From Nephromyces sp. MM_2019 (taxonomy: Eukaryota > Apicomplexa > Aconoidasida > Nephromycida): 64,000 bases of DNA. Where the stretch lies: contig JADHZB010001399.1 of NCBI GenBank assembly GCA_015657535.1, positions 42,900-106,899 on the forward strand, written 5' to 3'. Positions 36,196-50,100 of the stretch are shown one piece after another. The notes under the pieces were generated by a model that was not told where the DNA came from, did not search any database, and saw only the letters and a program-made list of their open reading frames with translations. Every line of letters starts with the position of its first letter. Within the stretch, counting starts at the first letter, position 1. A program made the translations under genes and the position numbers.

Positions 36196-39100
36196 ATGAG
36201 TAAAGATCCTCGTACAAACCTGGAAAGTGGAGATGTGATTGGAAAGCAATGGACCGTGGGAAAATTGATTGGTTATGGCTCCTTCGGTTACGTTTACGAA
36301 GGTAGGTGAGCACTTCCTATGGCAGTACTCGGGATAATCAAATAGTGATTAATTATATCTTGAAAAAGCTGCAGAATCCAGTTTTATGACCCTGGGCTCA
36401 TATTACTAAGGTCAATTCTGTAGCGTGCTCAATAACTTGGTTTTTCTAGACGCCGTTTATGGTGATTTTCTCATCCAGAGCTCCATTTCCTTCGGCATAA
36501 TTTCAAACAGAACCAAAAGCTTGCAAATATTTTGCTTCTTATGCTATTCATTGCATACGTCACCGAAGTACACTCATCATTATTTTATTAACTAATTGTT
36601 GGTATTTTACTTAATTAAAATTATTAAAGGATTACTGTAGACTTCAGAATTAAGCTATGTCTTGCCGATGGGTATTGGATTATTCATTTTTTGTAATGGA
36701 TGATAAACTTTACTTCAATTTAAAAAGTTGATATCTTATTCATAAGGCATAAGGGATTTAAAAAAAAAGTGCTAATCACCCGTGCTTTCTTGCTGTGCGC
36801 GAGAATCTCAATTTTTTCTGCCAGCTTTATCTGCACGCTCTTTTACATTATGGTGTTTGCATTGTTTGCTACATCTTCGCTTAGGACCAATCTGTTTGAT
36901 TATGAGAGCCTGCTGTGCAGCTTTGCATTCCTTATAATCATCGTTTTACCTGCCCCTTTCTTTGAGAAGTTTTTTGCGAGTGTCAATATTATGAGCCCTT
37001 GATTCATTTTATTTGCTACTATTTTTATTTTACATAATACTCGGAGATCACAAATTTTAAAAAGGCATTTAGCGCGGTAGTATTAAAAAAAGTATTTTTT
37101 AATATGCAAAAAAAATTTAATAATCTTGGGTCAAAATTACGGCCGGGAGTCCCAACGGTTTCGGCCAATTTACAGAATAGAGTTGTGTATGCGGCAATGA
37201 CTGCCTCTCCTAGTGCTCTAAATCGAATAGCAGACTCATACTGTCTTCGTTGCCAGTATCAGGATAATTCCTGGTATTCTGGTATATGGCAGAATTATAT
37301 CTTTTTACGCTGGTAAAAGGAGATCGTATAAACTGCAGAGTGTCAAAATTTTTTTTTGCTCAGTTTTCCGAAATAATCGCACAAAGGAGCCGAAGCTTGC
37401 TGTTAAAGTTGGTTACGGGAAGCTTCAAGGGGATCAGTTAATATTTGAGGGAACTTTAATGCGCAGCATAGGCCCTACAGGCTAGTAATAATGCAGTGAG
37501 CATGCGATTTTGAGGGTGTTAATCTTAAGCACCCATCAGTAAAGTGACTGATGGTCGCATTGGTGCAACAGTATCAAAATATTAGCAGTAATAGAACTAA
37601 CGAGAGAGACTTGGCAGTGGTTATATCCAGTCAAATACAGCGAAGAAGGATGTTTTTAATTCGTTGCTAATTACCAAAAAGTTCCGCTTGGGAGACACCA
37701 TGCAGCTTATCAAGTAGCATTGAATATTTACAGTCATGAAGTATATGAGATTAGTCGCGTTTTTCCCTTCTCTTTGAAATATGACGAAATTCTACTCCAA
37801 AAAAGCGTCGTTTAAAGTTCCTTTTTGCAAGTCTTGCGCACATACCATGATAGGAATGATCCCGCAGTCGCATAGCAACCTAAGATGTATTAGTTTGTGC
37901 CGCTAAAACTGTCCATCCCGACGTTCCTGTTGCGCACTTGCACAATAAAGGCCTTGTCTAGATAATATATCTATATTTTTCTGTATGCAGCGGGCTTAAA
38001 CACTGCGGTTTACGATTTGGGCACCGAAAAAGATCATTCCTACATGGTCATGGAGCTTTTGGGTCATTCACTAGAGGAAGTATTTAAACTTTGTGACATG
38101 AAATTTTCAGTAGGAAAAATATTATGGATAGCAGATCAACTGGTATGTCTATTCAAGATATTTTTTTACATGACCCTAATATGCTCTCATTACCTGCATA
38201 TGGCAATCTGCTGGTTTATAAATGTCTATAAAGTTAGAGTTGTAGTCACTAGACTTTATTCTCAAGCATAACATGATGCAGCGATTGATCTGTTTCTGAA
38301 AGTAGTCTATGTTATTGCTCGTAATTTTAAAATGGAAATGCGTGGTTCTGTTTGCTCAAGCAGCGCACGCTTCATAATGTTACTCTTGTGCTCGAATGTT
38401 AATATAAGAAGTTTGGCATGAAGTTACACAATGGTATGATTCAAATTCTGCACACCTGCCTTGTTTTATTGTATGACGTGTTCATCTTCTTCGTGGTCAA
38501 ACTTAGTATCTTACGCAAAACTTCCAGTGAGAGCTTCTTTCTTTGAAAATAAAATTTAGTCGTTTATTTGAGTATCCCATGCCCTTCATAAGCAGTACGG
38601 TGCGTCTCTATTTATAGCTAGAACGATAGTAGAGTATGGCAGGCACCTGTTTTATCTAAAGATCAAACTACCTTGAATAGGTAGTCGCTGCTACAAAGTA
38701 CTCTATTTGTTTTGCAACTCAGTACACATGATAGGATCTACTCAAAAAAGAAATATTCTAGTTATTTTATTGCATTAACACCATTAAAAGCTGATACCCG
38801 CAAGGCGCCCGTTGCTCACGAAATGTAGGTATATATACTTCGCGATTCAGCGTGATAAAAATGATGAACAAGCCGATTCGTGCACTAAAGACCTATGGAT
38901 GCTGAAAATTTTAGATAGCTTTAAGTGCTCCAGCTCTGGCTGTATACCCATGCGTGTTTACTTGCCGCGTGACTTTTCTGTGCAGAATTTGCCACCTAAA
39001 AATTGTTTGTTCAGTTATGGAGCGTGCAGAACTTGCACAATCATGGCTTTTTGCATCGAGACATAAAACCGGACAACTTCTTGCTTAGCAGAAAATTCCT

Positions 39101-42100
39101 TTCAAAGACGGTAATTCTTTTTTTTATTCATCTTAGTTCTTCAATTTCCAGGCAAAATTTTTGCGTGTCACCGGTGATGTAGTTAGTTACACTAAGAGGC
39201 ATTAGCAAAGGTGGTTTTCAGCACTTCACGGTGGCCAGAAACTACTTAACAGCCATAGTTTTTACGTAATCATAGTGGCTATACTTACGCTTCCAGTAAT
39301 TTGAGGGGAAATATTCAGAGGTTTAGGCAAGAAAAGTGATCCTGAAGCTTTCAAAAAAAAATTTTAAATGGTCTTCTTTTTTAGCCATTGTACGTGTCCA
39401 TTTTGCTTATACCGAGTCTAACGTGGCTGTTGACTCCCTTCTCCACTGATAGGAAGTGGAAACTAGTAATTCGTTAAACTATTTTTCTTATACTCTGCTT
39501 TCTACGATATACGTGTAGCTGCAAGTTATTTATCTAAATTAGATAAGTTCGGTTATGGGCTAAAAAAGTAAGCTCTGCCAGTTTCCTCCCTTTTTAAAGG
39601 CAGAAGAAATTTGCCATTTCTTACAATAACTGAATCCAGCATTTTCGATAATATTTTCAAGTATAACGCCTAAAAGAGTTTTTGTTGCTATTATGGCTGC
39701 TGCGTGCTTTTTTCCTTTAGCAGACTAGGGAAGTTCTTGCTAATTCAACTTTTTAATACCATAAAATATGTGTTGAATTTGTATTTTAAAAATTAGAGGC
39801 AAGGTTAGGCAAACAAAAAAAAGACTAATATTTCTTAAATTTACTCCAGATCAGTTCCAGTCCGTCTTGTATCACGGCTTTGTGTACTTTGTATTGTCAG
39901 AGGGCTGCTTTAATAGTAGTTAGCTCTGAATGAGGTGGTGATAATTTTTTTATGCTGGCACCTTTTCACTTACTGTTGCAGCTGGTGGACATCTAGCAGA
40001 TACCCTTGTACAACATGCGATTTCTCCCAATCTTTGCATATGATAAAAAACTAGGAATGCTGCATCGTTTATGCAGTGCTTTTCATCTTTAAAAAAAGCA
40101 CGTTTTTTTGCTGATTTAAGCTTCAGCATTGCAATCTTGTGAAAATTTTTCATTCCGGACGAGTACTTCATGGTAGCTTTGTGCATTACTACATTGGGCT
40201 ACTCATATTACGCTATCCTAAGTGCGATCCCCAAAGGGTCACGTTCATTAACTATGACAACACTGTAAAACTTATTATAGTTTTGTTGATTTAAAGCTTA
40301 AAAATATTTTTCCGCATAGATATACTTGATAGATTTCGGTTTGGCGAAGAGATTTAAGGATGCTATCACCCATGAACATATACCCTATAGGACCGGCCTA
40401 CATTTGACTGGAACTGCTAGATACGCTTCGACTAATTCACACCTTGGTTTAGGTAGCAGAGAATTTTTGTTTTTCTAGCTTCTGCTCAAAAAAATTAGTA
40501 GTAGCCATCTAAACAAAAATTGCTTTACCTTCTTATTGTAATTTTTGTAAATTTGCACCAAAAAATTGTGCTTCAATCTATGTGTGACAAGCGCTCAGTA
40601 TATACTCAATTTATTGAAAAATAGGCACTTTTTTTGCAATTGAGTGCATTCATGGTCTCGCTTATTTAGCATTTCGATTAAGATATTGCAGGTGGAGTTT
40701 AACTCTTAGCAGAATCAGTGCTTGCTACCTATTAAATCTTGCACTTGCAAAATGGTGAATGTAATTTTAAAAAATGCTATTCCTATTGCACAACCAGAGT
40801 TGGGGCGGCGAGATGACCTCCATTCCGTAGGATATGTCCTATTATACTTCTGCCGTGGTAAGGGTGCCTTGGTATTGGCTTGAATATGCGCATATAAGAG
40901 AGTAGGAATAGGATATTGAATTGTGCCAAACTTCTATTGCTTTGTAGAACCACCTGAAGTTTACTAGAATATTCGAATTAGTTGCAGCTTAAGGTTAATA
41001 CTGCGTTTCGGGTCATCTATAGTTGGAAAAGAATGCCTCCTTGTAGGGGGAAATTATGGCGCACAACTCAATGAGCGATTAATTCTAAGCTTGGGCAACG
41101 GTATTCAAATCTTGCTTTCTATGTATTTTTTGTTTATGCAGGATAATTTGCTAGACTAATCATGAATATTTCAAGGAAATTCTATGCTTTATCAATTTTG
41201 ATTTCTTATAGAGAATACGCAGAAATCTTATTTCTTAACATGCTTCTCCTAGCCTTAAGGACAGCTTATTCTGTGTGGAATCTAGCACTTTCCATCCGTT
41301 GCATGCTTGCAGTGCTGTCTAGGGAATTGAATAGGTGCCTTTTTCTTTTCTGTAAATAGGTGACTGGATAGCCGAACTTAGTTATTACGCTTGCCGTTTC
41401 TCGAGAATTTTATTGGGGCATGGATACTTGCAATCATTGCGGGAATACTTTATAATACGATATCATATATCGACAGCCTTCATTCTTTATAGCATGCTGT
41501 TCTTTATTTTACGCGTCGATGCCTTGGTTTTAATAGCTATCTGCATTTTTGCAGAAATTTTTATATAGGCAGCAGGGTGCTAATAAAAATAGCATCGTGA
41601 CTTCACTTAACTGGGCCAATGTTGACATCAGTTGTAGCTTGTGGAATGCCATCTGTTTTTGTGATTATAAAAGCAATAATAATAGCGCTATAGTATTTTA
41701 ATGTAGGCTAGCAGCCATACTGAGCTTCTAGTAAATGCGGGATGGAGGCGTAAATAGCATGATCTCGAATATGGATGAAAGTAGGGATAGGGCAGATCAA
41801 TGATTAGCCTGCACCTACAGCGAGAGAATATTATGAGAGCAACAGTTACCTTTTCTACGAGGAGAGAAAAGCGCGAAGAATGTATAGAAATACGTAGACG
41901 GTAACTGAGGGTTGCTAAGAAGTTGAAATAACATCTGAAAAACAAAAAAAAAAAAGTATTTACCGCTTATATACATATTTGACATAGCAGCCAATTCCTG
42001 GATTTTAGCTTATCTAGAAACAACCTCTAGATGTGGAGGGCAGCAACAAGACACAACGCTCAAATATAATAGCAATTGCACACATTCACCTCTCGAAGTA

Positions 42101-44425
42101 TCTTTGCAGTAAAAAGCAGGGGTCTCGTAAATTCTGTCACAAAGCTCTTCAACTTGCAGGAGCTCTCCCCTGGCAAAATCTGAGGGCCTCAAGTAAAAAC
42201 GAGAAGCTTCACAGGATACTTCAGACAAAACTTTCGGTAAGCAATACCGAATTATGCAAAGGATTTCCAGGTTAGAGTATGGGTGGAAGGTTTAGCTTCC
42301 ATATTCTGCCTAATTACGTTCCTGCTATTCTGAAAGAGTGACAAAAAAAGTTCTTAACGTACGTAGTAACCTTTCGAATTATTAAATTCCATATCAACTT
42401 TGATAACACGCAAAAAAAATAATGGTCATTATGTACCTAGTATTTCTACTCAATATAAGTAGGATAGTGGATACGCAAAACAGGCAAAAATCTTGTCTTC
42501 TTACCTGGAAGAAAAATATTATTTGAGATATTAGCGCTTAGGACTATATAAGGCTTTCCTGCTAGAGTTTGATGGCCGAAACTAAAAAAAAGGCTTGCAT
42601 ATGATTAAGTCTATTAACACAACTCATACTCATGATGGTTAAGTGCTTGATTTTTTTTCGTATATATTTTCTGGTGCCATGTTGTACTTCAGTTCATTTC
42701 TGAAGTTCTGCTTATTTGCAATACTGCCAGAAGCCTATTTTTTCTCTTGCTATCGGGCTTTTGCCCTTAGCTTGCGTTTATTTCTAAGAAGCAATTTTTG
42801 CATAAGCTCCAACTATACCTACTTTTTTATGTCTTCTGAATTGCCAGATGAGTTTGTCACTTATTTGGATTATTGCCAAGGATTGCAGTTTGATGAGCAA
42901 CCAGATTACAACTATCTCAGGAAACTTTTTAAGGAGGCATACAGTAGAGGGGGCTTCAATGTATGAAAGGAAAGAGTGTTGATGCAAACTAAAGTGTTCG
43001 TTGAAAAAGATGCACGCGCGATATTACGGCAATTAGCCTCAAATACGCACCATGAACGGTTTCGGCCATAAGTTTAGTGCGTGGCGCGGCTAGCAATAGC
43101 TGCCTCTTCCATTTTCCAACAATATATCTGTACATGAGTGAGATCATAGGAATTTCCCCTGTTGAACTATTGATTGAGTGATAGGTCACCCAAGTAACAT
43201 CACAAGTACAAGAGCAAGTAATAGTATATACACGGAATTAATACCAACCTTTGAGGATTTAAGTATAAAGTATAAACTGCTTCCCATGTTCGCAGGATTA
43301 CCACGCACTATGGTGGTAAACACGCGTTGGCAGGGTTTCAGCGCAAGTGAAGTATTGGCATAGGCAGAGATTGAATAAAAGATATATTATGCTTTGACCA
43401 AAAATTGTGCTGTTAAAGTTTTGATTTCATCATTATAAATTTCTCAAACAATATTCCGGCTGCATATTTATTTGCTATTTTCAATTAAAGGAAGAGGAAG
43501 AATTTAAATCATTCCAGGCGGAAGTGCACGAAAAGACAGCCAGGAAATCGGTAGGTGTTGAACGGGATCTGTGTAAAATTTCCTTGAGATAGCAAGCCTG
43601 AAATCAAAAGGCGTACAGTCATTGCGACTCGTGGCTAATCTACTGTTACTGATGCATTCTTATCGATTAGGCCTGCCCAATATGCTGCACAAACAAAACC
43701 CTGATTTGCATTCGCTTATATGAACAAAGTTGAGTGGCTACCAGAAAATTTGGTAATCAGTGAGCTGGCAGGAGTACTGATACCGTCTCATGCCTTGAAG
43801 CAAGGTTCCTGTCTGCTTAACTTGGTTTCTACCTTCCATATAACTGCAGGATGTATTATGCGCGGCGTAGATACTTCGGTTTATAGCCGCTGTAACGCCT
43901 AGAATTCTTCCTCCACTAAGTCAATACTTGAAACTGTGCCATGTGATACATTTTTCTTTTTTATATGCTCTAAGATGGCTTAATGCTCTAAATTGTGCGA
44001 TTTGGAAATACGCTGTTTTTTTCAAGGAAACATTGGGTGATGAGTTTGCTTGCGTTTAGACACACACATCTGTGAGAACTCAACACTAAAAGCATGATCA
44101 CAATTGTTAGTCTATATATGATGTTCTCCCAATCACTTTCCCCTTATATCGAATTTTAGGAGAGATTAAGTACCCAGACTATTCCACAAATGAGGGCGCT
44201 TGCTAACATAGGTAATTCTTGAAAAAAACATAGTGGTGTATGTTTCTACGCACTATCTGCGGGAGCGGATACCTGCCCCCGTGCTTCTTGTGCTTCGACG
44301 CTACTTGAATAGTTCATTTTATTAGCTGCATGCTTGCCAATATATATTGCCCCTTTTCGAATAGAATTCACAAAGGCTTCTATCATAAAACAAATCCAGT
44401 TTTCCTCATTTTAGGCGGCTTGTAA
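36196..44425 (+). CDS. Casein kinase 1 family Ser/Thr kinase
   Basis: Eleven exons: 36196-36301, 37364-37480, 37991-38142, 39015-39110, 40320-40452, 40798-40857, 42160-42270, 42848-42960, 43491-43550, 44160-44211 and 44415-44425. Phases close at every junction, giving 336 aa. Kinase landmarks are the glycine loop [11 protein letters not shown] (25-35), catalytic Lys50 (LAVKV), Glu64, HRDIKPDNF (139-147) with catalytic Asp141, DFG (162-164), then [18 protein letters not shown] and, in place of APE, the CK1-type STN (SIN in most members). [24 protein letters not shown] and [15 protein letters not shown] complete a CK1 fold. CK1 kinases phosphorylate acidic or primed Ser/Thr sites. The second intron (37481-37990) has a GC donor. 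The tail from exon 9 on ([15 protein letters not shown]... to ANIGGL) is less certain: reading through the exon 8 donor would stop after one more codon (297 aa). Confidence 0.92.
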
Positions 44426-44765
44426 GAGATCTAGCAAGAAACTGCAAGCATACATGATATACTTTAAGTATAAGCCTCATGACATAGCACTCTGCACTAT
44501 GAATCATAGCGATTGAGTAAGCCTTTACGGAAGCCAATTTTAAGTTGCAACCGTAAATGCTGGGGTTGTAAGATAGAAGCATCTGTTTTTCACGATAAAA
44601 TCTGAGGCTTTATTCGTATCACCCCCGCATTAGCAGCGGGTATCAACGGGAATTCCACAATGACCACAAGAAAGTGATTCAGTCTTTCAGTTGATAGCTT
44701 TTATTTAGACGAAAACAATTTTTCTTACACGAAGTGTATACCAAGTCATTTGCGGCACTTCCCCT

Positions 44766-46414
44766 TTATGCTCCGAATTTCTCAGCACAAGGCGGGTCGT
44801 CCCAGGAAGATCCAACTTCCGATAGAAACAAAATACTTGTTTCAAATGTTGCCGTAGCCGGAGATGCATCGTAAGCGAGAGAAATACTACCTAGTAAAGC
44901 TGCTGTACCAACTCTCTTTATCCCTTGCCTTGTTACATGCATAAACGTCACAACGAAATCAAAGCCAAGTAACCGTCTGAATGTACTGAGAGTATTACTG
45001 AATATTTTTACCTGATTCCTCGAGAAAATTGCTGCACTTAGGAATAGAGGCAACCCAACTTCGTTTGATCTGTCAGCCCTATAAAACGTCTTTTGCCTAC
45101 AGTTTCAAGCTCGAGCGATGGGCTATGGAAGATTTCCCCGGGCGGGGAGGCAGCAGGAAGAAAAAAAGGTGTCTGCAGCACATTCTTTAAGCACTAGAAC
45201 CCCAGTAACCAACTTTTTGAAATGTGCAGGGAACAAGATAGTTTCTACGCGCACCAAACACAATGAATCGCACTTCTGTGGCCCACGCAGTTAGAGTAAT
45301 GCTGTACCCTCCCCTCACGATTGCTAAACTTCATATTTTTGCTCACACTCAAGACAAAATTTGGAGCATACCAATGTTGAGGCTTCTTTAGTAGCTTTGC
45401 ATCTATTTACAAGCAATTTCGCAAGCCAACAGAATTTTCTCTTGTACTGAATCGACCTTCTCAGGGAATTAAACGGCAAAGCAAAAAATAAGGCGCCTTG
45501 CTGTCGCTTTCCATTTCCTATAAATCTGGGAGGGCATGCCAGTGACTCCTTCGCCGACTAGCACCTTGGACTCTATTGAGAGGTCAAGATCCACTATTTA
45601 ATTAATTAACCAACACCTCATATTAGATCCTATAATCCGAGCGAGATGTCCCCAGCACTTACTGCGGGTCAAATATGGCAAAACTGAGTACAATATGCAT
45701 GGAACAATAGCCACATAGATAAGCGCTCGAGTAAGCGAAAATCCACGAGACCCAACTGATTAATATTGAGGGAAAATAATATCGTGCTAATTCAGGCAAT
45801 TAAGAGACTGGAGAAAGTTTCTTACGTTGTTAATTTGAATGACCCTCGCGATTTGCTTCCCTCTTGGAATAGCGTAAAATAAACTCGCCCCATGTCGGGA
45901 ACAAAATCAGCTAACACCGTAGACAAAATGCGTATGTCCTAACTTCGCGGAAAAAATTGGACGGAATCTCGCCAGAAATTGTTTCCCCTTATCTGGCTAT
46001 AGCATTGGCTAGAAAACAAGCCGTCCACCTATACAACTCCTTTCCCTCACTGCAACTAGGCGTTGCCTACTGAAGGTATTTCCCAAAGAATGGTGCATTC
46101 CAGAGGTGATAATAAGAAACCTAGTGATTCGTAGTATGGGGCAAAAAATGAATTCCATACAATATCCCCATGGCTGATTAGCACTTAGAGGTTTAGCACA
46201 GTAAAAAGCCTTGGGAAGGACAGCTAAATTCCTCAACTGCGCAAAAACAGCAGAGGCAGCTCCTCATACCAATTAACTGCAATACCTCCAAAAGTTCCCA
46301 AAGCGGGCTTATTGTACTAGTTATTTGTTGACGCGATTGAGATAATGACTTAAGATGGGTAACCGGAGGTGAATATACCCAAGCACGGGCCAACAAGAGA
46401 AACATGTCTTGCAT
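44766..46414 (-). CDS. Unidentified gene, two to three exons
   Basis: A candidate start exon from the ATG at 46414 reads MQDMFLLLARAWVYSP... and ends at a GAG|GTATTG donor near 46286. A middle segment near 46226-46115 follows GGAATTTAG, reads VLPKAFYCAKPLSANQPWG and ends at an ACTAG|GTTTCT donor. The terminal exon 45017-44766 follows AATCAG, reads VKIFSNTLSTFRRLLGF and ends DDPPCAEKFGA with a stop. The middle of the protein is hydrophobic and Cys/Phe rich; the C-terminal exon has a moderately hydrophobic patch (GTAALLGSISLAY). No family is recognised. Its stop lies about 340 bp beyond the CK1 stop, so the two genes converge. Confidence 0.4.
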
Positions 46415-46419
46415 AGTAT

Positions 46420-47160
46420 CACTAGTTACGGATGTGATAATATGAATGAGATTGAAACTGAGTGAAAGCTTGGGTTTAGCCTAGCGGTTCAAGCATAAAG
46501 CTTGACAGAATCATGAGACTTAAAAGAAAAATCTGTAAGCATCCTTTGATCATTATACTACCACATCAGGAAGTGCATACACACGACCCAAAAACGGAAT
46601 TTTGGTAGTGTTTTTCCTCCGCTAAAAATATATTTGCGAAATCAATAAGGCGAATGTCCACACAAAATTTCTGTAGAACCAGCCAAACAAACATTTGAGA
46701 CAGTTCAAAAAAGTCGAACAGAAGTCAAAATTTAAGCTTTCTTGGAACAGGCACAAGTTACCATGGCAATGAAAACATAATTTCCCTTATTTTCTCAAGA
46801 GATACAATAACGCCAAGTCGGCATCCCCAAAAATACACGGCTTGCAATAAATATAAATATTAGTATACCAGCATTTGCCTCGTTTCACAGTGTCTAGTCA
46901 TGCAGAGTAATGCAGTGAACTAATATGCATCTTGCAATCAGCGCATTTTTACTCAGCAAGGTTCTCTTCTAAAGCAACGATGTTCAACCGGCGAAACGTC
47001 AAACTTTATTTAAAATTTAAGCACAAAATTTCACTAGACTACGGATTATTAAAAACAAGACAACATCAAAGACACCAAAGCTATCGCTGAATAGGTATTC
47101 GGATATATGCAAGAGGAATTTTAGGAAATTGCTCTGGCGCCTAAAAGCATTCTAGGAATC
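46420..47160. other. Intergenic, nothing supported
   Basis: Sequence between the 5' end of the minus-strand unknown gene and the 3' end of the PDI gene. A-rich on the plus strand. No ORF with a motif. It should contain the PDI polyadenylation region and the promoter of the unknown gene. Confidence 0.5.
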
Positions 47161-47167
47161 ATACAGC

Positions 47168-50100
47168 CTACAATTCCCCAGAGCTATCCATATGCTTGGT
47201 GGAGTGATCGAGGACGAACTTTTTGAGGTCTTGCAACTCTGGGTTACCACCGAACACGATAGGCTGCGTTTCTCCAGCCTTGACAAAAAAGATGGTGGGG
47301 AAGCTGCAAACAAAAAAGGGAATTATCGTGCTGTCAAAAAGGAAAGATAAACACAAAAAAATTAGCGGCTGAGCTAGATAATGGAAGCTGAAAATTTGAA
47401 CACTCGCTAGATAGTACCAAGCACGCAATCATAGCAAACCATTTATCAGTGGTAGACATGCTATGTGAGACAAGCAGAAAAAAAAAGCGCAATCTGCCAC
47501 AAAAAGGGACCTCAAAGAAAATTAAAAAATAAAAGAAAAAGTAAGATTTTCGATAAGTCTAACAAAAGCATGAACCACCACACACTAAAGGAGTGAAAGG
47601 GTTCGCTTCCAAACGGAAAAAATGCATAATATGCTGAGTCTAATTGAAACAGAGAAATCCAATCAAAAAGTAACACAGCACTAGCATAACCCTGTGCAGA
47701 GCCAAAGAGAAGAAATTCTCAAAGACGAGTGAAGAAGCAGGGCACGTATTAAATAGTCTTCCATATCCTGCATATACATAAAAGATATATATTAAATAGA
47801 TAGGCTAAAGCGCAGAAATACATCAGCACTACAAGCGACATGAAAGCTTAATTATCATACTTCGCATTATAAATCTTTTCAGCGATAGAATTAAAGAAAT
47901 CCCAATAAATGCTGCACTCTCTCCATGCATACCATTCTATTATTCTTATCCATTTAAAGGTTAAGTACCGCGCTATGCACTACTAATCTTTTCAGCGATA
48001 AAATTAAGGCGATTTAAAAAAATGCCAAACTCTCTCCATGCATAAATAACAATACATGCATGTCTGTGCATGAATAATATATTATAATAGGAATATGCGC
48101 GTGTGTGCGCGTATATCACATCGTAAGGAATGTATGTGTGTGTGCCACGCATACTCTACTACTTTTCTTACCCATCATAATGGAATCCATCCATGGGTAT
48201 CTCATTAGCGGTACCATCCATCTTCGCAATCACAACGCCTTCCTTCTCCTTTAGTTCAGCAGCAAGGTCATTGTAGACGGGCTCTAATCGTTTGCAATGT
48301 CCACAAGCAGGCGAATATATTTCCAGCATCACGTCCTTATCACTCTGCATCACCACATCCTTGAAATTGTTACCAACAACTACAACGACATCGCTTTCGC
48401 TACCTTCTGGGATAGGTTCGGACTTAATCATCTTCCTCTCTACGAAATCTTCCAAGAATTTTCGAAGTGCTTCTTCATCATTTAGAGATTCAGAATCCGG
48501 GAACTGGAAGATGTGAGTTTCGCGCTGGCATACCAAGCTTGGAGGGCCACCCTCTTCATACTTCAAGTCTATAAAGACACCAAAACGAAAAACCAGTTAG
48601 CGACACACATAGACTTGTATAAAATTCTAGTTATCGGCTATATTTCCTTTATTTCAAGAGCAATAAAGGAAACTCAAAATTGCAGCAACGCAAAAATAAG
48701 AACGAACTGTAGCATACCGAATAAACAGGGTAAGACTTCATTGTATTTGATTATCGTGGGGGAAATTCATGCTCAGGAACACATGATTTCAACAAAGCAG
48801 CCATGCGTGAACAACAATATTGCATTCAAATCATAACGATGAGCGCAACGTCAATAAAGTCACTAAACCACAATATAAAATAGATAAAAGAGAATCTTCA
48901 AAACAGTTAAAGTGAAGGAAAAAACCATATATATGGAATTCATTCAATTCTAAGTCCTTAAGCCATCACCAACACCACCTTACCCTTGCACTGCTCAGCG
49001 TATTCATCGCAATCTATATAGACAAAGGAGGCCTTTCCCCTAAAGTTCTTCCCCATCTTCGCCATAATAAGCCTATATTCCTCAACCTGTGACCTTACAC
49101 CAGCGAACCAAATTAGACTAAGATTTCTTGTGCTATACATGCTGTAATTGTCCTTGTTAATTTCTCCAAAGTAAGGGAACCATTCTTCTGCCACAAACTT
49201 TTCTAGCGCCCCCTCCGTCTGAATAAATAAGAGGTTCAAATGGAATTTTCAATAAACCGTAAACCGCAAGAAGGAAGAACCAAAGAAAACAGAGCAAACA
49301 CAGCATAAAGAACTAGCAAACTGTAAACCCACTCAAAGGTAAAAGAGCAACACATAATGTCGGAAGAAAAGGCACGAAAATTCGCCTTGCAGCACGTGAA
49401 AGTATCTTCTTTATAAAAATATAACCCAAAACCCGAGAAGAATCCTCCAACTATCAATAGTTCCGCGAGAAAAAAAAACACACACGTTAGTACTGCAATG
49501 CTAGAAACAGGAAGGCAACCCGAAAACCAACAAAACAACTACTAGGCTGAACATCCAAGAGCTAGGGCATCAGAAAGATGTGGGAACAAGCGCAAGTTTC
49601 TCATTAAAAAACTTCAACAATCAACTATATAGCACCACACAAAGCACCGGAAACCTTTCCCTTACGCGCTGTTCTTCACAGATATACCTGAAATTTTAGC
49701 ACGACGATTATACTCGACAAAAAACAAGGAATAGTTCTTTTTCTAGACATGTACAATCAACACGGTAAAAATAAAAATAAAATCCCCAAAAGAGAAAACG
49801 CTCATTATACATACTTCAGTAAAACTTGCTTCAAAGGGCTCTTTATAAAGCTTAAAAATCAAAGCTCTATGCATACCTCATCTCCGGTGAAGATAATATC
49901 GCCATCATGCTTACGTCTCGCGATATACTGCTTCGTCTGCTTAGCATTAACGTTTGCATAGAACTTGCCAACATTACGATTTCTATCGGCTACTGTCTCG
50001 AAAAATTTTAAGTCATCATCATTTTTCAGTTTACCAATATAAACTACATCAGAATTGGTATCGGGAACCACATTATCAATATCCTCAGAAACAACTACGC

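Noticed and set aside
36769..37002. Hydrophobic plus ORF inside the CK1 gene
   Set aside because: It lies in intron 1 of CK1, opens at GTG and is a by-product of T-rich intron sequence.
42643..42847. ATG-less hydrophobic N-terminal extension in front of the last CK1 kinase exon
   Set aside because: The upstream part is T-rich intron. Only the segment after TTGCCAG at 42848 aligns with CK1 and keeps the phase.
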